64,000 nucleotides of DNA from Candidatus Roseilinea sp. (GTDB taxonomy: Bacteria; Chloroflexota; Anaerolineae; J036; Brachytrichaceae), in assembly GCA_025998955.1 (NCBI GenBank), contig AP024676.1:2294001-2358000 (forward strand), written 5' to 3'. Below, piece after piece: positions 33,801 through 41,017 of the stretch. Position 1 is the stretch's first letter; each line of letters opens with the position of its first letter. Made by a program: the position numbers and the translations under genes. The notes beneath the pieces were generated by a model. It ran no database searches, was not told the origin of the DNA, and was given only the letters and a program-made list of their open reading frames with translations.

Positions 33801-34614
33801 CCAGCGCGTGCGGTCGAGCGTGAGCGGCACCAGCACGACGATTGACACGACCACGCTCGGCGGCGGCACGGGGATCTTGCGCGTGGTCGCCAACGACGGC
33901 GCAAACACCGGCCAGGCCGACAGCGCTCCGTTCGCTATGGCCAACAAGCTGCCCATGCCGATGATCTTCATCCCACACGATGGCTTGCGCATCCATTACG
34001 GCCAGTTGATCAACTTCAGCGGTGCGGCGATGGACTGGCAGGATGGCGGCGTGACCGGCGCAAACCTGGTGTGGTCATCGAACCTCAACGGGCCGCTCGG
34101 CACCGGCGAGCAAATCTCGAGCCAGACGCTGAAAGTCGGCACCCACACCATCACGCTCAAGGCGACCAATAGCCAAGGCTTGATGGCGACGACCAGCATC
34201 ACCGTGATCGTAGATGACGACCTCAGCCTCCTCGGCCCGACGCTCACCGCTGCGCCGGTTCAGGTGAGCTTCTCGTTCGCGAAAGACGCGGCAACGCCGA
34301 AGAACGTCACCGTCGCCATCGGCAACGCCGGCAGCGGTGATCTGAACTGGACGGCGAGTGTGAACGCGCCCTGGCTGAGCCTGAGCACAAGCAGCGGCAC
34401 CGCCCCGGCCAACCTGACGCTGACGGCGAATCCGGCCGGCATCGCCAACGGCAGCACGCTGAGCGCGACGCTGACGCTGGTCGCGCCGGCGCAGGGCGGC
34501 CAGCCGACGCAGACGCTGACCATCCCGGTGCTCCTCGGCAAGGATATTCCGCTATACGTGGGAACTAGCGACCCACCACAGCGCAAAGTCTATACGCCCA
34601 TCATCGTGCGATGA
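30847..34614 (+). CDS. Large exported multidomain protein with metzincin-type protease domain
   Basis: 1255 residues. N-terminal signal region (LKPLAMAAAICVASAG), then a propeller-like section (about 110-410; DDNYVYWTNNTGLVRL, DKDYMLMLEE), a CARDB-like domain (about 418-545; GRRTFVRVFVQSDG), then a zincin domain with HEIGHTLGRGH at 719-729, the H-E-x-x-H-x-x-G-x-x-H metzincin motif, and a plausible Met-turn at DMMSYC (near 797). C-terminal Ig/Fn3-like domains (about 935-1130) and a BACON-like domain (about 1140-1230; LNWTASVNAPWLSLSTSSGT) follow. Ends YTPIIVR. Probably a secreted or surface metalloprotease. Confidence 0.8.
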   Translation: MKTRRISLKPLAMAAAICVASAGLHPQGGLTRRAMASPDVPLDVPSVMVNSGAVSFSIAAPKLFWNTSHDPCPPALALAEASAPEQGGETAPPSVMAEAQSVDAPDAPLVPDAETVNRIAVQGSEIRKLFTVDETCAQYEIRSNIVADDNYVYWTNNTGLVRLSVNANPGDPTQLVTNQVSGYTELAIDGTYVVALKVLGSGPYTSQIWRINKASGAAALLQTRNNIYAARIASSYSFSIANGERYYVYWMEGNNLMRFEPATSALTTIATGVTGYYAEGGRTVFVGGFLIFTDLVFIAQNTQVRTYSNYANALNPPVYTSSDGNKVFGIVTDKDYMLMLEEYFLPCSPQPCFGGAYTHYVTRATRNGSNPGTLYFSTVSGINGPIQRIGAASDYVFWQEGGAIKRLPKNASALPLTNMKITGVMITQGIQRPDNSVILIEGRRTFVRVFVQSDGPAVAGVTARLERLDSGNNVVETVLPVNSVGTNLTVRPSPVRTNLNDSFLFELPWSWITSGLRLRARLNPYQAPPESNYADNTSAVQGPLTFNPSAALKIQFVAWGYVLNNQLWYPRFIQDIIQTYSWLIRAYPLASKITFDGAVGNQPGLHPNLWFVGDDVLGTLVDRTNPTCQDLLVKNPDGTTKTDNRSSCASRYTNIQMGAMRKESGISQSRFFYGMITDAAGEFPRGQACCQPNVSTGPTGSGTWGWDTDGSYADWYAAHEIGHTLGRGHPDLKATSNVATNNGCNLYDGPTTNGGDTNYPWQLAYIGQTNETEGFDAGDPSLGIPRAIYQGTVWRDMMSYCNNQWISDYTYQGIYNYMQANSSLTAAAQDFVAQVSGDFLDIQGTIIADTNTASIQRLRRVSSATIPPLVPGPYAIRLFDAGSTQLASYAFTPEASDEIHSLLYFDQVVNFVAGTRQVRIVRLGDGQTLATANISPNAPVVSNVALQGAPNPVTGTVTLSWSASDADGDALTFDVLYSRNGGTSFQRVRSSVSGTSTTIDTTTLGGGTGILRVVANDGANTGQADSAPFAMANKLPMPMIFIPHDGLRIHYGQLINFSGAAMDWQDGGVTGANLVWSSNLNGPLGTGEQISSQTLKVGTHTITLKATNSQGLMATTSITVIVDDDLSLLGPTLTAAPVQVSFSFAKDAATPKNVTVAIGNAGSGDLNWTASVNAPWLSLSTSSGTAPANLTLTANPAGIANGSTLSATLTLVAPAQGGQPTQTLTIPVLLGKDIPLYVGTSDPPQRKVYTPIIVR

Positions 34615-34625
34615 TGCGAAAATAG

Positions 34626-34660
34626 ACCAGGCTTCTTGGCGAGAAGCCTGGTTTCGTTTC
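34626..34660 (+). terminator. Terminator after the metzincin-like gene
   Basis: Perfect 11-base stem, accaggcttct (34626-34636) with agaagcctggt (34642-34652), loop 5, followed by ttcgtttc. Confidence 0.85.
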
Positions 34661-34694
34661 GTGTGGAAGTGAATCGCGGTAAAGTGGAAGGTGC
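34661..34694 (+). repeat. Post-terminator repeat, copy 2
   Basis: Second copy of the segment at 30616-30652 (gtggaagtgaatcgcgg, then aaagtggaaggtgcg). Lies 44 bases before the lipoprotein gene. Confidence 0.7.
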
Positions 34695-34711
34695 GAACGC
34701 GTTTTTCTAGG

Positions 34712-34730
34712 TATAACGCAACAAAAGGAG
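34712..34730 (+). promoter_or_regulatory. -10 box and Shine-Dalgarno of the lipoprotein gene
   Basis: tataac (34712-34717) followed by aaaggag (34724-34730), 7 bases before the ATG at 34738. A convincing -35 was not found; the repeat copy 2 lies just upstream. Confidence 0.5.
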
Positions 34731-34737
34731 AATTTAC

Positions 34738-35265
34738 ATGAAGACGAAACTCATCTCGATCTCGCTCGCTCTCACGATGCTCGTTACGTCAGGCTGCGGC
34801 CTCATCGGCTCGTTGGTCGGCGGGGGCGGCGGGACGCAAACTGCAGCGCTGTGGGCCGACGTGCCGGCGATGGAGGGCATGAAGCAAGACAACATCGAGC
34901 TGCCGTTGCCGATCAAGCTGGCCGTGCAGGCCCTCGTCAAGGCATCGGGGTCGAGCGAAGGCGTGCGCGTGGACAACTTCGAGATCATCACTTTCACATC
35001 GGCCAAGACACCCGAGGACGTGAAGGCGTTCTATACCAACGAACGCATGCAATCGGCAGGCTGGAACATGCCGGATCAGCCTGGCTGTGCCGGCATGAGC
35101 GACTCGCCAAGCGCCGGCGCGACCTTCTGCCTGTTCGGCAAGCAGAACCCCACGAACAAGTCCTTCCTGGTGCTCGCCGCCATGCGCAACGAGAACGACA
35201 CGGCCATGAACCTGTTCTTCTTGCGCTTCGACGGCGACGTGACGGCGACGCCGGCAGGGTCGTAG
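34738..35265 (+). CDS. Lipoprotein of unknown function
   Basis: 175 residues. MKTKLISISLALTMLVTSGC is a clear lipoprotein signal, with the lipobox Cys at residue 20. The mature part has a Gly-rich linker, then an alpha/beta-looking domain (DNFEIITFTSAKTPEDVKAF, NERMQSAGWNM, SFLVLAAMRNEN). The segment K-x-P-E-D-V-K-A-F-Y-T-N-x-x-M-x-x-A-G-W is typical of small proteins that contain a steric 'DUF-like' domain in Chloroflexota, but no named family is claimed. Third exported protein in a row, ending at a terminator shared with the convergent ATPase gene. Confidence 0.75.
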   Translation: MKTKLISISLALTMLVTSGCGLIGSLVGGGGGTQTAALWADVPAMEGMKQDNIELPLPIKLAVQALVKASGSSEGVRVDNFEIITFTSAKTPEDVKAFYTNERMQSAGWNMPDQPGCAGMSDSPSAGATFCLFGKQNPTNKSFLVLAAMRNENDTAMNLFFLRFDGDVTATPAGS

Positions 35266-35271
35266 ACATGA

Positions 35272-35313
35272 CCAGAGGGAAGGATCGCGCTGCGGCACGA
35301 TTCTTCCCTCTGG
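35272..35313. terminator. Terminator between convergent lipoprotein and ATPase genes
   Basis: 11-base stem, ccagagggaag (35272-35282) with cttccctctgg (35303-35313), 20-base loop with some internal pairing. Could act for both strands. Confidence 0.65.
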
Positions 35314-35340
35314 GACGAACGGACCGATGCGCCGACCGTT

Positions 35341-38064
35341 CTACAGCCCGCTCTCCTGCCGCGCGGATGCCGCCTGAGGCACATTGCCGATGCGCTCGAA
35401 GATGGCGATGGCTTGACGATAGCAGTGCGCGGCTGCGGAGCGATCCCCGGCTTCGCGATGCGCCCGCGCCGCCACTCGCAGCGCCTGCGCCTCCTCGAAG
35501 TAGGCCCACTCTTCGTTGAAGATACGTGCCGCCTCGCTTGCCATGTCGGCTGCCGTATCGTAATGGCCAAGCGCCAGCTCCAGGCGTGCCCGCATGAACC
35601 GGGCGAAGGCCTGCCACTCGCGGATACCGCTATTCGCTGCCAAGTCTTCGGCCTGTGCCAGCAACGCCTGCGCCTCGTCCAGCCAGTTGAGGCCGATCAG
35701 CGCTGCCGCGCGAATCGCCATCATCTGAGGTCGCTCGGGGAACCACTGCAGCGCCTGGATCAACGCTTCGGCGCGATCCAGCTCGCGCATCGCGCCCTCG
35801 TTGTCGTCCTGCAAACGCAGGATGCGCGCATACACCACATGCGCCATGGCGATCAGCGTCTCGTTGCTCACCTCGCGGCCGGTCTGCTCCATCAATTGGG
35901 CGTACTCGCGCGCCTTGTCGTAGCGACCGACGGCAAGATACATATCGGCCAGCCGGTCTTGTATCATCATCACCGTATCGGTCAAGTCCAGCTTCCGGGC
36001 AACATCTAGCACCTCCTCGGCCAACGCAATGGCGCGCGCGTATTCTCCGCGTCCGAAGTAACTGGCAGCCAGCGCGCTGCGCAGCTCGACTTCGACGGAA
36101 CGCCAAGCATCTTCCTCCTCGCGGTCTTGGCCGCCACGCGGCAGCGCCGCCAGCGCGTTCAGGCTGTCTTGGGCGAGTTGGATGCCTTCTTCATCCCTAC
36201 CGACTTGCGTGAGGGCAAACGCCAGGGCAGCACGCAATCGAAACGCTTCGATGGCGCCGGCGTATTCGCGCGCCTCCTTGCTCAGACCGGCATATAGGCT
36301 TTGCAGAATGTGCAGCGCCTCCACGTGGCGGCCTTTGTCGCCGGTGAGGTTGGCCAAGCGGATTTGCAACATGGCCGAACGCCGCCAGTCGAGCTTGTGA
36401 TGCATGGCATCCAGTGCTAAGGCGTGGCGAATGCGCTCTTCGGCCAGGTCGTAACGGGCATCCAGATCGTAAAGATAGCTCAGCCCCTCATCAATCTCGA
36501 TTTGTTGTTCGATGGATGGGCAGGTTGGCAAGCGACGCAACAGCGTCTCGGCGCGCTCGAAGCGCGCAATGCCATTCTCGGTCTCGCCGGTGCGGCGAGC
36601 GCGTTGGGCAGATAGGATCATGTAGCGCGCTGCCTCATCCCACATTCGGCCCTTTTCGTAGTGCACTGCCAACTGTGCAGCATACTCGCGCGCCTGCTCG
36701 CCCCACAGCTGCTCGATGCCCGCAGCCGTTTTGCGATGGGCCAGCATACGCTCCCTGCCGCGCAAGGTCTCGAGCAACTCGCGCTGGAAGAGCGTGCTGT
36801 TGAAGCGAAAGCGCGACGTCACGTTATCGCCCACCTCGACATCGCCAACGTACTCGATGATGTCATGCGGATGCTCGGCCGGCTCCAACAGGCGCAGCAC
36901 GTCCACCTCGTCCCTACCCGTCACCGCAGCTAACACCGCCGTCTCGAACGTGACGCCTTGCACGGCCGCCAACGCCAACACTCGGCGCAACTCGTCGGGC
37001 AAGCGCTCGAGACGCTTGTGGATGACGGCCTCCACGCTGCGCGGCAGATCTTCCTCGGTCAACTCACGCACAAGCATCCACCGGCCGTCGGCCTCATCGC
37101 GGCGAATCTCACCACGCGTCTGCATCAAGCGCAGCGACTCAAGCACGAACAACGGTGCGCCACCGGTGCGTTGATAAAACTGCTCGGTGAACGCCGGCGG
37201 GAACTTATTCGCGGGCAGGCACTGGTTGAGAAGCGCATTCACGCCCTGAGGTGAAAGCGGCGGCAGCGTGATCTCCGCATCCGGGTTGTAGCGCACGATT
37301 TCATCGGCCAGTTTCTCGAAGAGGTGATCCTCGACCGCGACATCCGACGGGCGATAGGCGCACAACAACATCACCCGCAGACCGGCGATGTTCTTCGCCA
37401 GATGCGAGAGCAGACGCACCGATCCGGCGTCGCTCCAGTGCAGGTCATCTATCGCGATCAACACCGGCTGTTTCTCGGAGACCGACTCCAACACGCCGAT
37501 ATACTCACGCAGCAACTTGTCGGGGTTCGGGCCAGGCGAGGACTTGGTGCGCTCGCGTACGACCTTGGCCGTCTGCAAGCCGGCGCCGACTAAGTCACCG
37601 GCGACCGGAACGATGCTCACCCACGACGGGGCGATCTCCAACACGGTGTCTAAGATATCCGCAGCGAGGGTCTTGGCCGGCGCAGCAACGAGCTGGTTCA
37701 TCACGTCGGCAAACGGCCAGAAGGGCTCGTCGCGCCCAGTTTGCGCCGAACAAGAGGCACGCGCAATCTTGTGCGGCTCCTCCTCCGCTTCGACGCGGGC
37801 GACGAAGCTGGACAGAAGCGAGGACTTACCGTAGCCGGCCTCGCCGGCCAGTAATGCAACGCAACCGCGCCCTCGCGTTGCCCCGTGCCACATATCGAGC
37901 AGCTTGTTCATCTCGCGTTCGCGCTCGATGAGCACGGGTGACGCTTGAGATGGCTGGGGAGTCTTACCGTTTTGTGCCTCCGAACGCCCGCTAGACGGCG
38001 TCGCCGGCGCCGCATCTTGCGGTACCGGCTTGCCCCCCAATTTGCGCTTCTTGAACCAGATCAT
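35341..38064 (-). CDS. AAA/STAND-type ATPase with C-terminal TPR array
   Basis: 907 residues. After a basic, Pro/Ser-rich N-terminus (1-42) comes an AAA_16-like ATPase: LIEREREMNKLLDMW, Walker A AGEAGYGKSSLL (73-84), Walker B PVLIAIDDLHWSD (near 205), and the sensor-type segment TGGAPLFVLESLRLMQ. From about 440 to the end the protein is a helical TPR-type array (DKARRGRHVEALHILQ-like and GRYDKAREYAQLMEQTG units). Architecturally like the ATPase part of adenylate/guanylate cyclase-linked or LuxR-type switches, but no cyclase or DNA-binding domain is visible. gggaggt precedes the ATG. Confidence 0.82.
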   Translation of the reverse strand: MIWFKKRKLGGKPVPQDAAPATPSSGRSEAQNGKTPQPSQASPVLIEREREMNKLLDMWHGATRGRGCVALLAGEAGYGKSSLLSSFVARVEAEEEPHKIARASCSAQTGRDEPFWPFADVMNQLVAAPAKTLAADILDTVLEIAPSWVSIVPVAGDLVGAGLQTAKVVRERTKSSPGPNPDKLLREYIGVLESVSEKQPVLIAIDDLHWSDAGSVRLLSHLAKNIAGLRVMLLCAYRPSDVAVEDHLFEKLADEIVRYNPDAEITLPPLSPQGVNALLNQCLPANKFPPAFTEQFYQRTGGAPLFVLESLRLMQTRGEIRRDEADGRWMLVRELTEEDLPRSVEAVIHKRLERLPDELRRVLALAAVQGVTFETAVLAAVTGRDEVDVLRLLEPAEHPHDIIEYVGDVEVGDNVTSRFRFNSTLFQRELLETLRGRERMLAHRKTAAGIEQLWGEQAREYAAQLAVHYEKGRMWDEAARYMILSAQRARRTGETENGIARFERAETLLRRLPTCPSIEQQIEIDEGLSYLYDLDARYDLAEERIRHALALDAMHHKLDWRRSAMLQIRLANLTGDKGRHVEALHILQSLYAGLSKEAREYAGAIEAFRLRAALAFALTQVGRDEEGIQLAQDSLNALAALPRGGQDREEEDAWRSVEVELRSALAASYFGRGEYARAIALAEEVLDVARKLDLTDTVMMIQDRLADMYLAVGRYDKAREYAQLMEQTGREVSNETLIAMAHVVYARILRLQDDNEGAMRELDRAEALIQALQWFPERPQMMAIRAAALIGLNWLDEAQALLAQAEDLAANSGIREWQAFARFMRARLELALGHYDTAADMASEAARIFNEEWAYFEEAQALRVAARAHREAGDRSAAAHCYRQAIAIFERIGNVPQAASARQESGL

Positions 38065-38289
38065 GACGACCTCCCATTAGTGCAAAGTCAAACGCGAAGT
38101 TGGGAATTTATCGGCCGCCAGCCCCTCGCTTTAACAGCCAGATAATGTGCAGCAGTGTATTACCGTAGCCGAAGGTTGGCAAATGTAATAACGCCAAGAA
38201 CGAGGTGAAATTGCCACACCAGAAACGTCACGCCCGAAGCGCTCGACGCCTGCCTTCCTCTGTCACCTGCCCGTTGATCCATCGAGCGC

Positions 38290-38295
38290 TAAAAT
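38290..38295 (+). promoter_or_regulatory. -10 box of the aldo/keto reductase gene
   Basis: taaaat, 12 bases before the ATG at 38308. The 243-base gap 38065-38307 separates divergent genes and holds nothing else that could be recognised. Confidence 0.35.
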
Positions 38296-38307
38296 GTTTC
38301 CTCAACT

Positions 38308-39258
38308 ATGCCCCTCTCCTTCCCCATTCCTCGGCTTGGCCTCGGCTGCGCGCCGCTCGGCTCGATGGAACGCACATTCGGCTACGGCGTCAGCGAGGCC
38401 GATGCCGTCGCGACGATCCACCGCGCGCTGGAGCGCGGCATCACCCTGCTGGATACCGCGCCGTTCTACGCCAATGGCCAATCCGAAATCCGCGTCGGGC
38501 TGGCGCTGCGGGGTGTCTCACGCGACCGGTTCATCATCAGCACAAAAGTCGGCTGGCTACCCGATCCCGATCACGTTGGGCAACAAGGCGCTGGCGAACG
38601 CAGTTACACACGCGACGCCGTGCTGCGCAGCATCGAGGGCAGCCTAGAGCGCCTGGGCGTGGACTATTTGGACATCGCTCATGTGCACGACCCGGAGGCC
38701 GGCGACTATCGCCGGCAGATCCTGGACGAAGCCTATCCGACCTTGCTCGATTTGAAGGCGCAGGGGGTGATCCGCGCGATCGGCGCCGGCCTGAACCAGA
38801 CCGACTTCCTGGTGGACTTCGCGCGCCACGCTCCGCTGGACTGCGCGATCCTGGCCGGCCGCTATACGCTGCTGGAGCAAGCGCCGCTTCACGAGGCGTT
38901 CCCGCTGGCTCTGTCGAAGGGAATCGGCATCTTCGCTGCCGGGGTATTCAACGGCGGCATTCTGGCCACCGGTGCGCGGCCGGGCGCGCGCTACCAGTAT
39001 GCGCCCGCGCCGGAGCCGATTCTGCATCTGACGCGAATGATCGAGCGCGTGTGCGCGAAGCACGGCGTCGCGTTGCGCGCGGCAGCCATGCAGTTCGCCG
39101 CCGCGCACCCGGCCGTGCGGGCGCTGATCGTGGGCATGGCAAGGCCGAGCGAGGTGGACGAGAACCTAGCCGACTTCGCCGCGCCGATCCCGGCGGCCTT
39201 CTGGGCGGAGCTGAAGGCGCGTGAGTTGATCGAGCCGGATGCGCCGACCCCGCAGTAG
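38308..39258 (+). CDS. Aldo/keto reductase
   Basis: 316 residues. The catalytic tetrad is visible: D49 and Y54 in LLDTAPFYANG, K80 in FIISTKVGW, H127 in AHVHDPE. PIPRLGLGCAPLGSM at the start and the C-terminal cofactor region (LIVGMARPSEVDENL) fit the D-threo-aldose/L-fucose dehydrogenase subgroup. NAD(P)-dependent oxidation of a sugar such as L-fucose is the best guess. Not clearly in an operon; the next gene is convergent. Confidence 0.88.
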   Translation: MPLSFPIPRLGLGCAPLGSMERTFGYGVSEADAVATIHRALERGITLLDTAPFYANGQSEIRVGLALRGVSRDRFIISTKVGWLPDPDHVGQQGAGERSYTRDAVLRSIEGSLERLGVDYLDIAHVHDPEAGDYRRQILDEAYPTLLDLKAQGVIRAIGAGLNQTDFLVDFARHAPLDCAILAGRYTLLEQAPLHEAFPLALSKGIGIFAAGVFNGGILATGARPGARYQYAPAPEPILHLTRMIERVCAKHGVALRAAAMQFAAAHPAVRALIVGMARPSEVDENLADFAAPIPAAFWAELKARELIEPDAPTPQ

Positions 39259-39261
39259 CCG

Positions 39262-39303
39262 CTACTACCCACTCACTACTCACTACTGCCTACTACTATC
39301 TAA
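39262..39303. repeat. Heptad-repeat element at the AKR/flavoprotein junction
   Basis: Six 7-base units: ctactac, ccactca, ctactca, ctactgc, ctactac, tatctaa. It overlaps the 3' end of the convergent flavoprotein gene. Confidence 0.8.
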
Positions 39304-39801
39304 CCGCGCAAAGAACGCCCTCAACACCACATCGGTTGGCGCCATCATCAGACCCTGGCCAACGTCCTGCGGCTCAACGACGGTCACGCCCCAGCCGGCC
39401 AGCGTCGCGATGGACTGCCGGACGGCGGGATGGGCGAACAGCGGCTCGTTCAGCGACAGCGCGACCACGACCGGCTGGCCGAAGCCGATCATCTCGGCGA
39501 CGATGGACAGTGCCAGGTTATCGGCGATCCCATGCGCCAGTTTGTTGAGCGAGTTGAAATTGCACGGCGCGAACAACACCGGCCCGGGCGTCGGTCGCGG
39601 CAGGATGCGCGCGTCGAAGTAGCTCTCCACCAGATGGTTGTTGGGGATGCGGCGCAGGTCGTGTGGGCTGATCAATCGCATGGCGTTCGGCGTCTGCACG
39701 GTGATCACGCGCTCGAATCGTGCGCTGAGCGCGGCGACGAACTCCGGCGCGCGGTAGGCCGTCGTCGCGCCGCTGATCATGAGGTAAACGGTGTTGTGCA
39801 T
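39283..39801 (-). CDS. Flavoprotein of the UbiX/phosphopantothenoylcysteine decarboxylase fold
   Basis: 172 residues. VYLMISGATTAYRAPEFVAAL is the nucleotide-binding start, and LFAPCNFNSLNKLAHGIADNLAL matches the FMN-binding signature P-A-x-x-N-x-x-x-K-x-A-x-G-I-A-D-N-L, with Cys in place of the usual Ala/Met. It is shorter than Dfp/CoaBC, and no synthetase half is present. It follows hypE by 16 bases on the same strand, so it is likely in the hyp operon, where such a gene is not usual. The last residues are encoded by a heptad-repeat element. Confidence 0.75.
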   Translation of the reverse strand: MHNTVYLMISGATTAYRAPEFVAALSARFERVITVQTPNAMRLISPHDLRRIPNNHLVESYFDARILPRPTPGPVLFAPCNFNSLNKLAHGIADNLALSIVAEMIGFGQPVVVALSLNEPLFAHPAVRQSIATLAGWGVTVVEPQDVGQGLMMAPTDVVLRAFFARLDSSRQ

Positions 39802-39817
39802 AGCCGGGGATGCTCGT

Positions 39818-40873
39818 TCAACAGATGCGCGGCAACTGCTCGCCCAGCGGCATGGGGATAACCCGCGTGCCGCCGATCGCCGTGCGTGCCGTCACCAGGC
39901 CAGCCGGTTGCTCGACCACCCGACCGATCATCGCTGCGCGATGGCCCAACGGGTGTGCGTGCATACATGCCAAGACGGTTTCGGCGGCTTCTTCCGCGAC
40001 GAATGCCACCAGCTTACCTTCGTTGGCGACGTAGATCGGATCCATGCCCAACAGATCGCAGGCGGCTTGCACGTCGGGATTCACCGGCAGCGCGCGCTCG
40101 TCGAGCTGGATGCCTACCTGCGACGCCGCGGCGATCTCGTTCAAGGCCGCGGCCAGCCCGCCGCGCGTCGGGTCGCGCAAGGCGTGAATCGCGCCGGGAG
40201 CAACGTCGAGCATGGCCGCCACCAGACCGTGCAGCGGCGCGGTGTCGCTGGTGATCGTCGTCTCGAACGCTAAACCCTCACGCACGCTCATGATGGCCAT
40301 GCCGTGGTCGCCGATGGTGCCGTTGACCAGCACGCAGTCGCCGGGCTTGGCGCGATCCGGCCCGATGTGCACACCATTGGGGATCAGGCCCACGCCGGTG
40401 GTGTTGATGAACACGCCGTCGCCATGGCCTTTGTCCACCACCTTGGTATCGCCGGACACCACGCGCACGCCGGCAGCGCGCGCTGCCGCGGCCATGCGCT
40501 CGACGATCGCGCCGAGCTGCGCCAGCGGCAGCCCTTCCTCCACGATGAAGCCGGCGGTCAGGTAGAGCGGTTTCGCGCCCATCATCGCCAGGTCGTTCAG
40601 CGTGCCGTTCACGGCCAGCTCGCCGATCGAGCCGCCGGGGAAGAAAAGCGGCCGCACCACGAACGAATCGGTGGAGATCGCTACGCGCGCACCGTCCAAC
40701 GACAGCACGGCGGCATCCCCCAGTTGGCGCAGCGCCTCATCGCCAAAAGCCGGCACGAAGAGGTGTCGGATCAGCTCCGCCGTCAGCTTGCCGCCGCCGC
40801 CGTGGCCGATGACGACGTTAGGATAGTCGCGCAGCGGCAGCGGACAAGACCAGGTGGTGAAGTCGAGGGACAT
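39818..40873 (-). CDS. hypE: Hydrogenase maturation protein HypE
   Basis: 351 residues. HGGGGKLTAELI near the N-terminus and the AIR-synthase-like ATP motif (VSGDTKVVDKGHGDGVFINTTG) identify the family; it ends PRIC, with the C-terminal Cys that receives the carbamoyl group and is dehydrated to thiocyanate. Works with HypF to make the CN ligands of the NiFe site. Fifth gene of the hypABCDE operon. A heptad-repeat element separates it from hypD. Confidence 0.96.
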   Translation of the reverse strand: MSLDFTTWSCPLPLRDYPNVVIGHGGGGKLTAELIRHLFVPAFGDEALRQLGDAAVLSLDGARVAISTDSFVVRPLFFPGGSIGELAVNGTLNDLAMMGAKPLYLTAGFIVEEGLPLAQLGAIVERMAAAARAAGVRVVSGDTKVVDKGHGDGVFINTTGVGLIPNGVHIGPDRAKPGDCVLVNGTIGDHGMAIMSVREGLAFETTITSDTAPLHGLVAAMLDVAPGAIHALRDPTRGGLAAALNEIAAASQVGIQLDERALPVNPDVQAACDLLGMDPIYVANEGKLVAFVAEEAAETVLACMHAHPLGHRAAMIGRVVEQPAGLVTARTAIGGTRVIPMPLGEQLPRIC

Positions 40874-40875
40874 GG

Positions 40876-41005
40876 GGAATTGAGAAGTCAGAAGTCAGAA
40901 GTCAGAAGTCAGAGATCGGAAGTCGGGAGTGGGGAGTGGATAGTGGGGAGTCGGGCTCAATTCTCTCTACCCCTCACCGCTCCCCCCTTTTAACCCTCAT
41001 CGCTC
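40876..41005. repeat. Long heptad-repeat element between hypD and hypE
   Basis: Best-preserved array: aagtcag four times (40885-40912), then agatcgg, aagtcgg, gagtggg, gagtgga, tagtggg, gagtcgg. A pyrimidine-rich arm from 40955 (ctcaattctctctacccctc) is the complement of the same kind of unit; ggaattgag at the left and ctcaattc on the right can pair. Confidence 0.85.
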
Positions 41006-41017
41006 GAAGCTTACCGC

